A stretch of 64,000 bases of DNA from Christensenella sp964438705. Lineage in GTDB: Bacteria > Bacillota > Clostridia > Christensenellales > Christensenellaceae. A program made the position numbers and the translations under genes. The DNA lies in contig CAYTKQ010000001.1 in assembly GCA_964438705.1 (NCBI GenBank), positions 170,067 to 234,066 on the forward strand. Direction: 5' to 3'. Of the stretch, positions 47,473 through 55,974 are shown piece after piece (within the stretch, counting starts at the first letter, position 1; each line of letters starts with the position of its first letter). The notes beneath the pieces are model-generated. The model searched no databases, had not been told where the DNA came from, and saw nothing but the letters and a program-made list of their open reading frames with translations.

Positions 47473-49185
47473 TTGGAGAAGAAGAAAACAAACAATCGAT
47501 CGCCGAAGCAGCAGAATGCTCCTGCTTCAAACGTGCCTTCGGTAAAAATCATACCGTTGGGCGGTATCGGCGAAATCGGCAAAAACATGACGGTGATCGA
47601 ATACGAAAATGATATCATCGTCGTGGACGCGGGTATGATGTTCCCGCGTGAGGAGATGTTGGGCGTTGACTATGTCATCGCGGACACGACCTATCTGCAA
47701 AAAAACAAGAGCAAAATCAGAGGCATTTTTTTCACGCATGGGCATGAGGATCACATTGGTGGTGTGCCATACATCCTGCCGCTTCTGGATGTGCCTCTTT
47801 ACGGCTCCACGCTTACGATGGCACTGATTGAGGCGAAGCTTGCCGAGCACCCCGGGGTCGATCCGCAGATCAATGTCGTAAAAAATGGCGGAAAAATCAA
47901 AGCGGGCGTGTTCACGATCGAATATATCCACGTGAGCCATTCGATCGACGACGCGATGGCGCTCGCCATCACAACGCCGATCGGCACGATCGTACACACA
48001 GGAGACTTCAAGATCGACCTGACCCCCGCATGCGGGGAAGTGATGGAGCTGTCCCGTTTCTCAGAGCTTGGGAAAAAGGGTGTACTTGCGCTGATGTCGG
48101 ATAGTACGAACGCCGAACGAAAAGGGTTCACGATGTCCGAAAGTCAGGTAGGGGAGACGTTTGTCAACTATTTTCGTCAGGCGAAGGGAAGGATTATCGT
48201 CGCATCCTTTGCGTCCAATGTGCACAGGATCCAGCAGGTGATCGACGTCGCGCGGATTTTCAACCGAAAAATCTGCCTGTCGGGCCGAAGCATGCTCAAA
48301 ATCGTCAATGTGACGCGTGAGCTCGGTTACCTCAATGTGGACGACGAAATGCTCGTTGGCTTCGATGATTTGAAGAAGTTGCGCGACAATCAGGTCGTCA
48401 TTCTCACCACGGGCAGTCAGGGTGAGACCATGTCCGGCCTCGTGCGTATGGCGACGGGTCAGCACGCAAAGCTGAATATCAAGGAAGGCGATCTCGTCAT
48501 CATTTCTGCCTCGCCGATCCCTGGAAACGAACGTCATGTCTCCGACGTGATCAATATGCTTTACCGCAAGGGCGCGAACGTCATCAACGACGCTGTCGAT
48601 ATGATCCATGTCTCCGGGCATGCCTATCAGGAGGAACTGAAGCTGATGCTGTCACTTGTCAAACCGAAATTCTTCATTCCGGTGCACGGCGAATACAGGC
48701 ATCTTTACAAGCACGCGGCGCTTGCGGAAAGAATGGGGCTCAAACGCAAAAACATCTTCATCCCGGAGATCGGTTCAGTCATTGAGCTCAACCGCAAGGT
48801 TGGCGTCCAAAAGGATACGGTCGCATCGGGCAGCGTGCTCATTGACGGCCTCGGTGTAGGCGATGTAGGCAATGTAGTGCTGCGTGATCGCAAGCAGCTT
48901 TCCTCTGACGGTCTTTTCATCATCGTCGTCACCGTGTCGGGCGAAACGGGCGAGCTTCTTTCCACACCGGATATCGTGTCGCGCGGCTTTGTGTACATGA
49001 AGGAATCCGAGGACCTGCTCGATCATTCCCGCGATCTTGTGACCCAAATCGTAGACGACTGCTACTTGCACGGTCGTTCCGACTGGTCCACGCTCAAGAG
49101 CTCCATCAAAAAAGAAATTTCTAATTATCTTTACGATATGACACAGCGCAGCCCTATGATCCTGCCCATCATCATTGAAGTATAA
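47473..49185 (+). CDS. rnj: Ribonuclease J
   Basis: Beta-CASP metallo-beta-lactamase nuclease with 5'-to-3' exonuclease and endonuclease activity, central to mRNA decay and rRNA maturation in Bacillota. The 570-residue protein has HGHEDHIGG near 95-103, HTGDFKIDL, SDSTNAERKG, the beta-CASP HVSGHAYQEELKLM, and the C-terminal domain after about 450. Start is TTG at 47473 with AAGGAA 10 nt upstream; an ATG at 47463 is in another frame. The first 15 residues are polar and Lys-rich. Whether it is J1 or J2 cannot be decided here. Confidence 0.95.
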   Translation: MEKKKTNNRSPKQQNAPASNVPSVKIIPLGGIGEIGKNMTVIEYENDIIVVDAGMMFPREEMLGVDYVIADTTYLQKNKSKIRGIFFTHGHEDHIGGVPYILPLLDVPLYGSTLTMALIEAKLAEHPGVDPQINVVKNGGKIKAGVFTIEYIHVSHSIDDAMALAITTPIGTIVHTGDFKIDLTPACGEVMELSRFSELGKKGVLALMSDSTNAERKGFTMSESQVGETFVNYFRQAKGRIIVASFASNVHRIQQVIDVARIFNRKICLSGRSMLKIVNVTRELGYLNVDDEMLVGFDDLKKLRDNQVVILTTGSQGETMSGLVRMATGQHAKLNIKEGDLVIISASPIPGNERHVSDVINMLYRKGANVINDAVDMIHVSGHAYQEELKLMLSLVKPKFFIPVHGEYRHLYKHAALAERMGLKRKNIFIPEIGSVIELNRKVGVQKDTVASGSVLIDGLGVGDVGNVVLRDRKQLSSDGLFIIVVTVSGETGELLSTPDIVSRGFVYMKESEDLLDHSRDLVTQIVDDCYLHGRSDWSTLKSSIKKEISNYLYDMTQRSPMILPIIIEV

Positions 49186-49198
49186 AGGAGAATCTGTT

Positions 49199-49549
49199 AT
49201 GGTGAACGTATACGATAAGGCAAACGAACTTGCTTCGCTCATCAAGCAAAGCGAGGAATACAAGGAATACAGCCGCATCAAGGACGAAGTCTACGAGGAC
49301 GAGCAGAACAAGCGCATGATCAAAGACTATAAAAAGCTTCAGTTCGAGGCGCAGGCCGCATACCTCACCGGGCAGGAGCCCGACAAGGAACTGATGGACA
49401 AGATCCAAAAAATGGGGGAAGTACTACAGTTCAATCCAAAGATCACGGAGTTCTTTTCCGCGGAGTATCGGTTCAATACGCTGGTGTCAGATATTTATAA
49501 GATCATCGGCGATGCGTGCGATGTCGGCGCAAATATGTTTGAGGAATAA
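49199..49549 (+). CDS. YlbF/YmcA family regulator
   Basis: A 116-residue all-helical protein of the Com_YlbF family; in Bacillus, relatives RicA and RicF join RicT to guide RNase Y. The sequence is strongly charged with heptad-like repeats (KQSEEYKEYSRIKDEVYEDE, FNPKITEFFSAEYRFNTLVSDIYK). ATG at 49199 is chosen because AAAGGAG lies 8 nt upstream; an upstream in-frame ATG at 49175 overlaps rnj. Its place right after an RNase J gene supports a role in RNA turnover. Confidence 0.85.
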   Translation: MVNVYDKANELASLIKQSEEYKEYSRIKDEVYEDEQNKRMIKDYKKLQFEAQAAYLTGQEPDKELMDKIQKMGEVLQFNPKITEFFSAEYRFNTLVSDIYKIIGDACDVGANMFEE

Positions 49550-49564
49550 CAGGAGATAGGTTTA

Positions 49565-50836
49565 TTGGCGACGAAGCTGAACAATCCGTATCCGGATAAA
49601 AACAAAAATGAATGGAAAGAAGAGACGGAATATCTTTCCAACGGGAAGCGCCCGGGTATGACGCCCAAGGCGAAAAAAGTGTGGAAAGTGCTGCGCCCCA
49701 TCCTTACATTTGTCATCAGCATTGGAATTGTGGCAGGCATTGTTTTTGGCGCGTTCAATTATGTCAAGGGACACTTTTTCGACCCTGTCGATGTGAATGA
49801 TTCGACAGGAATTGAAATCACGATCCCAAAATATGCGTCGCTGAACACCATTACGAACATTTTGCACGACAACGATCTGATTCGCAATAAGCAGGTGTTT
49901 AAGCTATACACTGATTTTTCCGACATGGGAGACAAGCTCAAGGCGGGTACGTATACGCTTTCAAAAAACATGACTTTTGACGACATCATCTACACGCTGC
50001 AGGAAGGAAACGTCGCGGCGGAAGAGGTGGAGACACAGTTCATCGAGGGGCGTACTGCGGAAACCTATGGGCAGAAGCTGGTAGACGAATACGGGATCAC
50101 CAAAAACACCAAACACTATATCGAGCTCATCACGACGGGCGGGGACTTTGTGAATCAGTATCCCTTCCTTGCGGAAGCAAAGGCCGCAAATGATGCACAG
50201 CCGGAGGGCATGAAGCGTAAATATCTGCTGGAGGGTTATCTCTTCCCGGATAAATACAGAAACTACACGGATGCGTCCGAAGAGGACATCATTAAGAAGC
50301 AGCTTGACCAGTTTGATAAAAAATTTACCGAGGAATACCGCGCACGCGCGGCAGAGCTTGGCATGACAGTCGATCAGGTAGTCACGCTTGCGTCCATCAT
50401 CGAAAAGGAAGCGTCGAAAAAAGAATATTTTTCCAAGGTTTCAGCCGTGTTTCATAACCGTCTGAATAATCAGGAAGAATATGGATATATTGATTCTGAC
50501 GCGACGCAAGCCTATGCGCTTGGAGTTACCGGTAAAATTCTTTTGGGCAAAGAAGAGCTGAATAAGCCAACACCCTACAACACAAGAAGAAATAACAACG
50601 GAAATCCCGGCCTTCCCACCGGTCCCATCGGCAATCCCGGTGTGGAGGCGATCAAGGCGGCGCTCTACCCGGATGAAGAGATGATGAAGGATGGAAAAAA
50701 ATATTATTTCTTCCTTTCGACCGACCCGAAAACCGCTGATATGGCCTTTACGCAGGGCATAGACGAGTTCAACGAACTCAAGAATCAGTGGACGGGCGCG
50801 TGGGAGGCGGCCGACGCAAAGGCGGCAGGTCAATGA
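49565..50836 (+). CDS. mltG: Endolytic murein transglycosylase MltG
   Basis: Membrane-anchored lytic transglycosylase that cuts nascent glycan strands and sets their length. The 423-residue protein has a basic cytoplasmic head, one membrane helix near 46-66, a LysM-like region, then the YceG domain with LEGYLFPDKY, the catalytic Glu near 279 in ASIIEKEASK, and LPTGPIGNPG. A 7-residue Arg/Asn-rich insert interrupts the usual YNT-GLP junction. Start is TTG at 49565 with AGGAGATAGG upstream. It overlaps the U32 gene by 4 nt. Confidence 0.94.
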   Translation: MATKLNNPYPDKNKNEWKEETEYLSNGKRPGMTPKAKKVWKVLRPILTFVISIGIVAGIVFGAFNYVKGHFFDPVDVNDSTGIEITIPKYASLNTITNILHDNDLIRNKQVFKLYTDFSDMGDKLKAGTYTLSKNMTFDDIIYTLQEGNVAAEEVETQFIEGRTAETYGQKLVDEYGITKNTKHYIELITTGGDFVNQYPFLAEAKAANDAQPEGMKRKYLLEGYLFPDKYRNYTDASEEDIIKKQLDQFDKKFTEEYRARAAELGMTVDQVVTLASIIEKEASKKEYFSKVSAVFHNRLNNQEEYGYIDSDATQAYALGVTGKILLGKEELNKPTPYNTRRNNNGNPGLPTGPIGNPGVEAIKAALYPDEEMMKDGKKYYFFLSTDPKTADMAFTQGIDEFNELKNQWTGAWEAADAKAAGQ

Positions 50837-52047
50837 TCGAACTGCTTGCCCCTGCCGGCAACCTTGAATGCCTAAAAACAGCGCTCTATTTTGGCGCGGA
50901 CGCGGTATATATGGCCGGAAAAAGCTATGGACTTCGCGCATTTGCGAATAATTTTGCGGACGATGAGCTGGTGCAAGCTGCGGATTTGGTTCACGAACAG
51001 GGGAAAAAACTCTATATCACGGCAAATTCCGTCCTGTGGAATCGTGACCTTGTGGGGCTTGAGGCTTATTTACGCTTTTTGTGCGAGATTCGCGCAGACG
51101 GCGTGATCGCCTCCGATCCCGCCGTATTGAAGCTCGTACGGGATGCGGCGCTCCCCATTCCAATACACATCAGTACACAGGCAAATACCACAAACTATTT
51201 GTCTGCTTCTTTTTGGCATGAGATGGGTGCGAAGCGCATTGTGCTTTCGCGTGAAGTGTCCTTGGAAGAAATTGCAGAAATACGAAAGAATATTTCGTCA
51301 TCTCTGGAACTTGAGGCGTTTGTGCACGGCGCGATGTGTGTCGCGCATTCGGGACGATGCCTTTTAAGCTCAGTGCTGACTGGGCGGAGCGGCAACCGTG
51401 GGGAATGCGCGCAGCCCTGCCGCTGGGAATATCACCTCTACGAAAAAGGTTATGACGGACAGTATTTTCCCATTGCGCAGGACGAGCGGGGTACGTATAT
51501 CATGAACTCGCGCGATCTGATGATGATACGCTATATCCCGCAGCTCATCAAAGCGGGGATCACGAGCTTAAAAATCGAAGGACGCATGAAATCGGCCTAT
51601 TACGTTGCGTCCGTCGTGCATGCGTACCGCAGGGCAATCGACGCGTATGCCGCCGCACCAGACGATTATGCATTTGATGAATCCTTGGAAGAAGAGCTTA
51701 TCAAATCCGCCACCCGCGGGTTCACGACAGGCTTTTATTTCGGAAATCCGCAGGAAACCGCACAGGATACGGAAAGAACGGTCGATCCGCGCAAATATAC
51801 ATTCGTTGGCAGCGTGCTCGGTGCGGAACGAAATGGGGTCATACAAGTAGAGCAGCGCAACAAATTCAGCGTGGGCGAAACGCTTGAAGTCCTTTCCCCC
51901 AATGTGGAAAACCGCACGTTTTGTGTGCAAAGCATTTGCGACTCTGAGGGCGTATCACAGCAAAGCGCTCCGCACCCGCAGCAGCATGTGCGCATCAACT
52001 GTCCCTACACACTACAAAAAGGAGACCTGCTTCGCAGGCATGATTGA
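50833..52047 (+). CDS. U32 family peptidase-like protein (tRNA hydroxylation TrhP type)
   Basis: A 404-residue U32-family protein. Members were named peptidases, but several carry Fe-S clusters and hydroxylate RNA; TrhP forms 5-hydroxyuridine at tRNA position 34 using prephenate. The TIM-barrel N-terminus ELLAPAGNLECLKTAL, the Cys-bearing VHGAMCVAHSGRCLLSS and the downstream NRGECAQPCRW give four Cys suited to a cluster. The C-terminal barrel is present. ATG at 50833 overlaps the mltG stop. In Bacillus, mltG (yrrL) also lies by the U32 genes yrrN-yrrO. Confidence 0.82.
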   Translation: MIELLAPAGNLECLKTALYFGADAVYMAGKSYGLRAFANNFADDELVQAADLVHEQGKKLYITANSVLWNRDLVGLEAYLRFLCEIRADGVIASDPAVLKLVRDAALPIPIHISTQANTTNYLSASFWHEMGAKRIVLSREVSLEEIAEIRKNISSSLELEAFVHGAMCVAHSGRCLLSSVLTGRSGNRGECAQPCRWEYHLYEKGYDGQYFPIAQDERGTYIMNSRDLMMIRYIPQLIKAGITSLKIEGRMKSAYYVASVVHAYRRAIDAYAAAPDDYAFDESLEEELIKSATRGFTTGFYFGNPQETAQDTERTVDPRKYTFVGSVLGAERNGVIQVEQRNKFSVGETLEVLSPNVENRTFCVQSICDSEGVSQQSAPHPQQHVRINCPYTLQKGDLLRRHD

Positions 52048-52051
52048 GCAT

Positions 52052-52903
52052 ATGATCAGATTTGGACCGGCAGGCAATTCACAGGCTTTTTACGACGAAG
52101 GGCATAAGCATACGTACGAGGCCCCGGAATGGCTGCATAAACAGGGCTTGAACGCCTTCGAATACTCCTTTGGACGCGGGGTAAAACTCAAGCAGGACAC
52201 TGCCGCAAGAATTCGCGAACAGGCGGAAAAGTACGATGTTGCTATGAGTGTGCACGCACCCTATTACATCAATCTGGCGAACAGCGAACCGGAAAAGTTT
52301 GAAAAAAATCTTGCCTATTTTCGAGAATCCACGATCGCGGCAGGGTATCTCGGCGCGAAGCGGATCGTGTTTCATCCGGGTTCGTGTGCAAAGATGGACC
52401 GTGGGCAGGCGTTTTCTAACGTTTGCGATAACCTCAGGAACATCCTTGCGGAACTGCGCACGGAAGGGCATGGCGATTTTCTTTATTGTGCGGAGACAAT
52501 GGGGAAAATCAATCAGATTGCCGATCTTGAAGAGGTCGGTATACTTGCGCAGCTTTCCGATCGCATCTATCCTGCGATCGATTTCGGGCATCTCAACGCG
52601 CGTACGCTGGGCGGCTTGAAACGCCGGGAAGATTACGAGGCGGTGTTAAAGAGTCTTATAAACAGCGCAGGAGAGGAGAAGACGCGGCATATGCACGTAC
52701 ACTTTTCCCATATCCAGTATACCGATAAGGGTGAAAAACTGCATCTGACCTTTGAGGACGAACAATGGGGACCGTTTTTCGGCCCGCTGGCGGAGTTGTT
52801 GAAGGCCGATGCTTTTATGGAACCTGTCATCATCTGTGAATCGAGCGGAACACAAGCAAAAGATGCGGTGGAAATGAAACGAATGTATGAGGACGCAATA
52901 TGA
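52052..52903 (+). CDS. Endonuclease IV-like TIM-barrel protein
   Basis: A 283-residue AP endonuclease 2 superfamily protein. All expected metal ligands are visible: His in SVHAPYYINLA, His in RIVFHPGS, Glu in YCAETMGK, Asp and His in AIDFGHLNA, His in HMHVHFSHIQY, and Glu in IICESSG. This fits an AP-site endonuclease (Nfo), although sugar isomerases share the fold. The start is taken as ATG 52052 (MIRFGPAGN, the usual N-terminus), 4 nt after the U32 stop; ATG 52040 is possible. Ribosome sites are weak, so coupling is likely. It overlaps the next gene by 4 nt. Confidence 0.82.
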   Translation: MIRFGPAGNSQAFYDEGHKHTYEAPEWLHKQGLNAFEYSFGRGVKLKQDTAARIREQAEKYDVAMSVHAPYYINLANSEPEKFEKNLAYFRESTIAAGYLGAKRIVFHPGSCAKMDRGQAFSNVCDNLRNILAELRTEGHGDFLYCAETMGKINQIADLEEVGILAQLSDRIYPAIDFGHLNARTLGGLKRREDYEAVLKSLINSAGEEKTRHMHVHFSHIQYTDKGEKLHLTFEDEQWGPFFGPLAELLKADAFMEPVIICESSGTQAKDAVEMKRMYEDAI

Positions 52904-53952
52904 AACATATCATTGAAAAAATTAGGAATCTAAATAAGGCCGACGCCTACTTGGTCTCATCTGCACAAAACGTGGCCTATACGACCAATTTTTCGGGGGA
53001 TTGCTCACAGCTTCTGATCACCGCGCAAGATGCGTATTTTTTTACGGATTTTCGGTATGCGGAACAGGCGAAGCTTGAAATCCCGCAAAACGTGGAAATC
53101 GTCGTGACGGGCGGGGGCGACCGCCTCGAAAAAATAAATGCACATCTTTCGGGCTGCGGGTTTCGTGTGCTCGGCATCGAAAAGGAGGATGTCTCCTTAA
53201 GTGTGTTTGAAGGATATCAAAAAACATTCGAACCGTATGAATACGTCAACATGACGGATGACTTCCTGACGATGCGGATGATCAAGACGCACGAAGAACT
53301 TGAAAAAATCAAAAAGGCCGCGCATGCGAACGAAATTGCGCTTACCGAGACATTGCCGCTGATCAAAGAGGGGATCAGCGAGTTTGATATCCGTGCGGAG
53401 CTTGAATACAGGATGCAGCGGCAGGGTATGGATCTCGCGTTTCCAACGATCGTCGCTGCAGGCCCCAATTCCGCACTTCCGCACGCCACGCCATCTGCTT
53501 ACCGCTTGCAGGCGGGAGATCTGCTGACCATCGACTTTGGCTGCCGTTATCTTGGATATTGTTCAGATATGACGCGCACTTTCGGCATCGGAAATGTTGA
53601 CGGCGAACGAAAAAAAATATATGATATAGTTAAGAATGCACAGGCAAACGCGGCAGCGGCCGCCGTCGTGGGCGCGGATACGCTTGTCGTAGACGCTGCT
53701 GCGCGCGGCTACATCGCTGAAAATGGCTACGGAGACTATTACGATCATGGTACGGGACACGGCGTCGGACGATTCATCCACGAGCTTCCCGTGATCAATC
53801 CACGCTCCTCATCCACTCTTGAGGAAAATATGGTATTCACTGTGGAACCGGGTGTCTATGTACCGGGGGTCGGCGGTGTGCGGATCGAAGATATGCATAT
53901 TGGCGGAGTTGGCTGTGTATATGAATTTACGAAAGAACTAATTTTGTTATAA
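52900..53952 (+). CDS. pepP: Xaa-Pro aminopeptidase-like M24 peptidase
   Basis: Pita-bread-fold dimetal peptidase that removes N-terminal residues before Pro. The 350-residue protein has a creatinase-like N-terminal domain (1-125) and a catalytic domain with the five ligands: Asp in TIDFGCRY, Asp in CSDMTRTFG, His in HGTGHGVGRFIHELP, Glu in FTVEPGVYVPG, and Glu in VRIEDMH. It corresponds to Bacillus YqhT, which also precedes efp. ATG overlaps the previous stop; efp follows after 18 nt. Confidence 0.92.
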   Translation: MKHIIEKIRNLNKADAYLVSSAQNVAYTTNFSGDCSQLLITAQDAYFFTDFRYAEQAKLEIPQNVEIVVTGGGDRLEKINAHLSGCGFRVLGIEKEDVSLSVFEGYQKTFEPYEYVNMTDDFLTMRMIKTHEELEKIKKAAHANEIALTETLPLIKEGISEFDIRAELEYRMQRQGMDLAFPTIVAAGPNSALPHATPSAYRLQAGDLLTIDFGCRYLGYCSDMTRTFGIGNVDGERKKIYDIVKNAQANAAAAAVVGADTLVVDAAARGYIAENGYGDYYDHGTGHGVGRFIHELPVINPRSSSTLEENMVFTVEPGVYVPGVGGVRIEDMHIGGVGCVYEFTKELILL

Positions 53953-53970
53953 CACAGGAGGTAAGGTTGT

Positions 53971-54528
53971 ATGGTTTCAGCCGGAGAATTCAGAAAAGGC
54001 ATGACGATCGAAATTGACGGACAGGTGTGGGTTGTTGTAGATTTCCAGCACGTAAAGCCGGGAAAGGGCGCGGCATTTGTTCGCACAAAGATCAAAAACG
54101 TCGTTACGGGCAGCGTGCTTGAGCGGACGTTCAACCCGACGGAAAAATTTCCCAAAGCGCATGTCGAGCGCAAAGAAATGCAGTATCTGTATTCGGATGG
54201 CGAGCTGTATCACTTTATGGATACGGAAACCTTCGAGCAGCTTCCGCTGAATTTTGACAAGGTGGAAGACGCGCTTCCTTATATGACCGAGAATATGAAC
54301 GTCATCATCAAGTTTTTCAAGGGGGAGGCATTCTCCGTTGAACCGCCGAACTTTGTGGAACTCACCATCACGGAAACGGAGCCGGGCTTCAAAGGTGATA
54401 CCGCAACCGCTGGCAACAAGCCGGCGATCATGGAGACGGGCGCAAAGATCATGGTGCCGCTCTTCATCGAAACGGGCGACAAAATCCGTATCGACACCCG
54501 TACCGGCGACTATATGGAGCGCGTATAA
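53971..54528 (+). CDS. efp: Elongation factor P
   Basis: Relieves ribosomes stalled at polyproline. The 185-residue protein has the three barrel domains of EF-P and keeps Lys32 at the domain I loop (HVKPGKGAAF), the residue modified in many bacteria, within a Pro-Gly-Lys-Gly context. The ending GDKIRIDTRTGDYMERV is typical. CAGGAGG lies 6 nt before the ATG. In sporulating relatives spoIIIAA-AH follows; here asp23 comes next. Confidence 0.96.
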   Translation: MVSAGEFRKGMTIEIDGQVWVVVDFQHVKPGKGAAFVRTKIKNVVTGSVLERTFNPTEKFPKAHVERKEMQYLYSDGELYHFMDTETFEQLPLNFDKVEDALPYMTENMNVIIKFFKGEAFSVEPPNFVELTITETEPGFKGDTATAGNKPAIMETGAKIMVPLFIETGDKIRIDTRTGDYMERV

Positions 54529-54547
54529 AGCATTTTTTGCAAATCAG

Positions 54548-54572
54548 GTTTTCATGAAACATGTTTGGGTAT
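54548..54572 (+). promoter_or_regulatory. Sigma-B-like promoter candidate upstream of asp23
   Basis: GTTTTC (54548-54553), 13 bp, and GGGTAT (54567-54572) match the general-stress sigma-B consensus GTTTAA-N12-14-GGGWAT, 40 nt before the asp23 start. No good sigma-A pair is seen in the 83-bp gap. The element lies within an inverted repeat AAAGCATTT (54527-54535) and AAATGCTTT (54574-54582). The match is short, and a sigma-B gene has not been seen here. Confidence 0.4.
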
Positions 54573-54611
54573 AAATGCTTTATATAAATATGAATCGGAG
54601 GCGATTGGATT

Positions 54612-55061
54612 ATGGCAGATACGAAACTGGTCACACAGGAAACGACGGCAGTCAAAAAGGAAAGCAATGGAACGATCACATTCGCAAATGAGGTGATTGC
54701 TACGATTGCGGGTCTCGCCGCTGTGGATATCCCGGGCGTGGCAGGCATGAGCGGCGGTTTTGTCGATGGCTTCACGGAACTGCTCGGCAGGAAAAATCTT
54801 TCCAAGGGAATCAAGGTCGAGGTAGGAACCGAAGAGGTCGCGGTCGATATCGCAATCGTCGTTGAATACGGTACGCCTGTTCCTGAAATCGCGCAAAATA
54901 TCCAGATGGCGGTCATGAAAGCGATCGAGACAATGACGGGCCTCAAGGTTGTGGAAGTCAATCTGAACGTACAAGGCATCAAGTTTAAAGAAACGACTTC
55001 CGTGCGCAAGGAAAAGGAACCAAAGGAAGAAAAGCCGGAAAAAGCGCCTAGAGTGAAATAG
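54612..55061 (+). CDS. Asp23/Gls24 family envelope stress protein
   Basis: A 149-residue Asp23 (DUF322) protein, homologous to Bacillus YqhY and Staphylococcus Asp23, which coat the membrane inner face and respond to alkaline or envelope stress. The core begins GTITFANEVIATIAGLAA and includes GVAGMSGG, VEYGTPVPEIAQNIQ and VVEVNLNVQGI. The last 18 residues are Lys, Glu and Pro-rich and likely flexible. CGGAGGCGATT precedes the ATG. amaP, its membrane anchor, is next but one hairpin away. Confidence 0.92.
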   Translation: MADTKLVTQETTAVKKESNGTITFANEVIATIAGLAAVDIPGVAGMSGGFVDGFTELLGRKNLSKGIKVEVGTEEVAVDIAIVVEYGTPVPEIAQNIQMAVMKAIETMTGLKVVEVNLNVQGIKFKETTSVRKEKEPKEEKPEKAPRVK

Positions 55062-55080
55062 AGTAATATTGTATGATTCG

Positions 55081-55110
55081 ATATACCCGGTCTTTTTGGG
55101 CCGGGTATAT
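55081..55110 (+). repeat. Perfect 10-bp stem-loop between asp23 and amaP
   Basis: ATATACCCGG (55081-55090) and CCGGGTATAT (55101-55110) pair perfectly around a loop of ten bases. The sequence after it is TTCAGTCC rather than a T-run, so it is a poor intrinsic terminator; a processing site or partial barrier that sets different levels of Asp23 and AmaP is possible. Confidence 0.6.
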
Positions 55111-55154
55111 TCAGTCCTCATAAATTGACCGATTACTTTTTGGAGGAAATATCA

Positions 55155-55709
55155 ATGAAAATGAAGGTGGGTACCCGTGTCGTTTTGACGGTTTATCTTG
55201 TTGTGGTCATTGCGCTGTGCGGGTTCATTCTGGCAACGCTTGCCGGGCTCGTTCCGGGGAGTATTCTTTCAGATTTTACAAACACTGTCAACAATGGAGC
55301 AATTTGGTTCAAAGTGTTGTATGCGGTCATCGCGATCGTCGTCATCATCATCAGTTTTATGTTGATGTTCTTTGGGGCAGGGAAAGCGCCCGCGCCCAGA
55401 ACGGCAAATATTGCCACATTTGAAAGCGGAAGTATACGTATCACCGTAAAAGCAATCGAGGAACTGGTGGAACGCTTTGTGCACGAAGACCGCAATGTCA
55501 AGGGGCTAAAAACCGAGGTCGTTTCACACGATGATTCCCTTGATATCAACATGGATATCTCTGTGCTTCCCGATTCAGATATCCCTGCCGTCACAAAGGC
55601 GCTTCAATCGGGCGTTGCGGCGTACATACAAGAACACACGGGTATCACGGTGAATGAAATCAAAATCATGGTCACCGGCCTAAAAGAAAACTCCGCAAGA
55701 ACCGTCTGA
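55155..55709 (+). CDS. amaP: Asp23 membrane anchor protein AmaP
   Basis: A 184-residue membrane protein that tethers Asp23 to the membrane in Staphylococcus. Two helices lie at about 10-32 and 50-75, followed by a cytoplasmic Asp23-like domain (FESGSIRITVKAIEELVE to EIKIMVTGLKE). ATG at 55155 is chosen for TGGAGGAAAT just upstream; an earlier in-frame ATG at 55125 lacks one. Domain order and place between asp23 and DUF2273 match the family cluster. Confidence 0.88.
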   Translation: MKMKVGTRVVLTVYLVVVIALCGFILATLAGLVPGSILSDFTNTVNNGAIWFKVLYAVIAIVVIIISFMLMFFGAGKAPAPRTANIATFESGSIRITVKAIEELVERFVHEDRNVKGLKTEVVSHDDSLDINMDISVLPDSDIPAVTKALQSGVAAYIQEHTGITVNEIKIMVTGLKENSARTV

Positions 55710-55727
55710 CGGACCGGAGGCGCAGTG

Positions 55728-55946
55728 ATGAAAGAAAAATTTTTTGAATGGTATGGCGAAAACAGCGGTTTGTTCTGGGGCATCCTTATCGGTCTGCTCG
55801 TAGCGGTTTTGTTTTTGACCATTGGCTTCTGGGCGACGCTGCTCATCGCGCTTTGCGTAGGGATCGGCGCCTTTTTAGGGGCGCGGCCGGATGTTCGTTC
55901 GCTGATGGGCGAATGGTTCAGAGGGTTGTTTACAAAAAGAAATTAA
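55728..55946 (+). CDS. DUF2273 small membrane protein
   Basis: A 72-residue protein with two closely spaced helices (about 15-35 and 38-52), joined by a Gly-rich turn and followed by a basic, Arg-rich end. DUF2273 proteins accompany Asp23 and AmaP in many Bacillota and probably belong to the same membrane complex; no biochemical function is known. ATG 55728 has GGAGG 7 nt upstream; GTG 55725 is an alternative. Confidence 0.82.
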   Translation: MKEKFFEWYGENSGLFWGILIGLLVAVLFLTIGFWATLLIALCVGIGAFLGARPDVRSLMGEWFRGLFTKRN

Positions 55947-55974
55947 TTGATTTGAGCGGAGGGAAACTTATTCT

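Noticed and set aside
52040..52051. Earlier start for the endonuclease IV-like gene, or one far upstream at 51884
   Set aside because: The family begins MIRFGPAGN; the far upstream frame runs out of register through the U32 gene.
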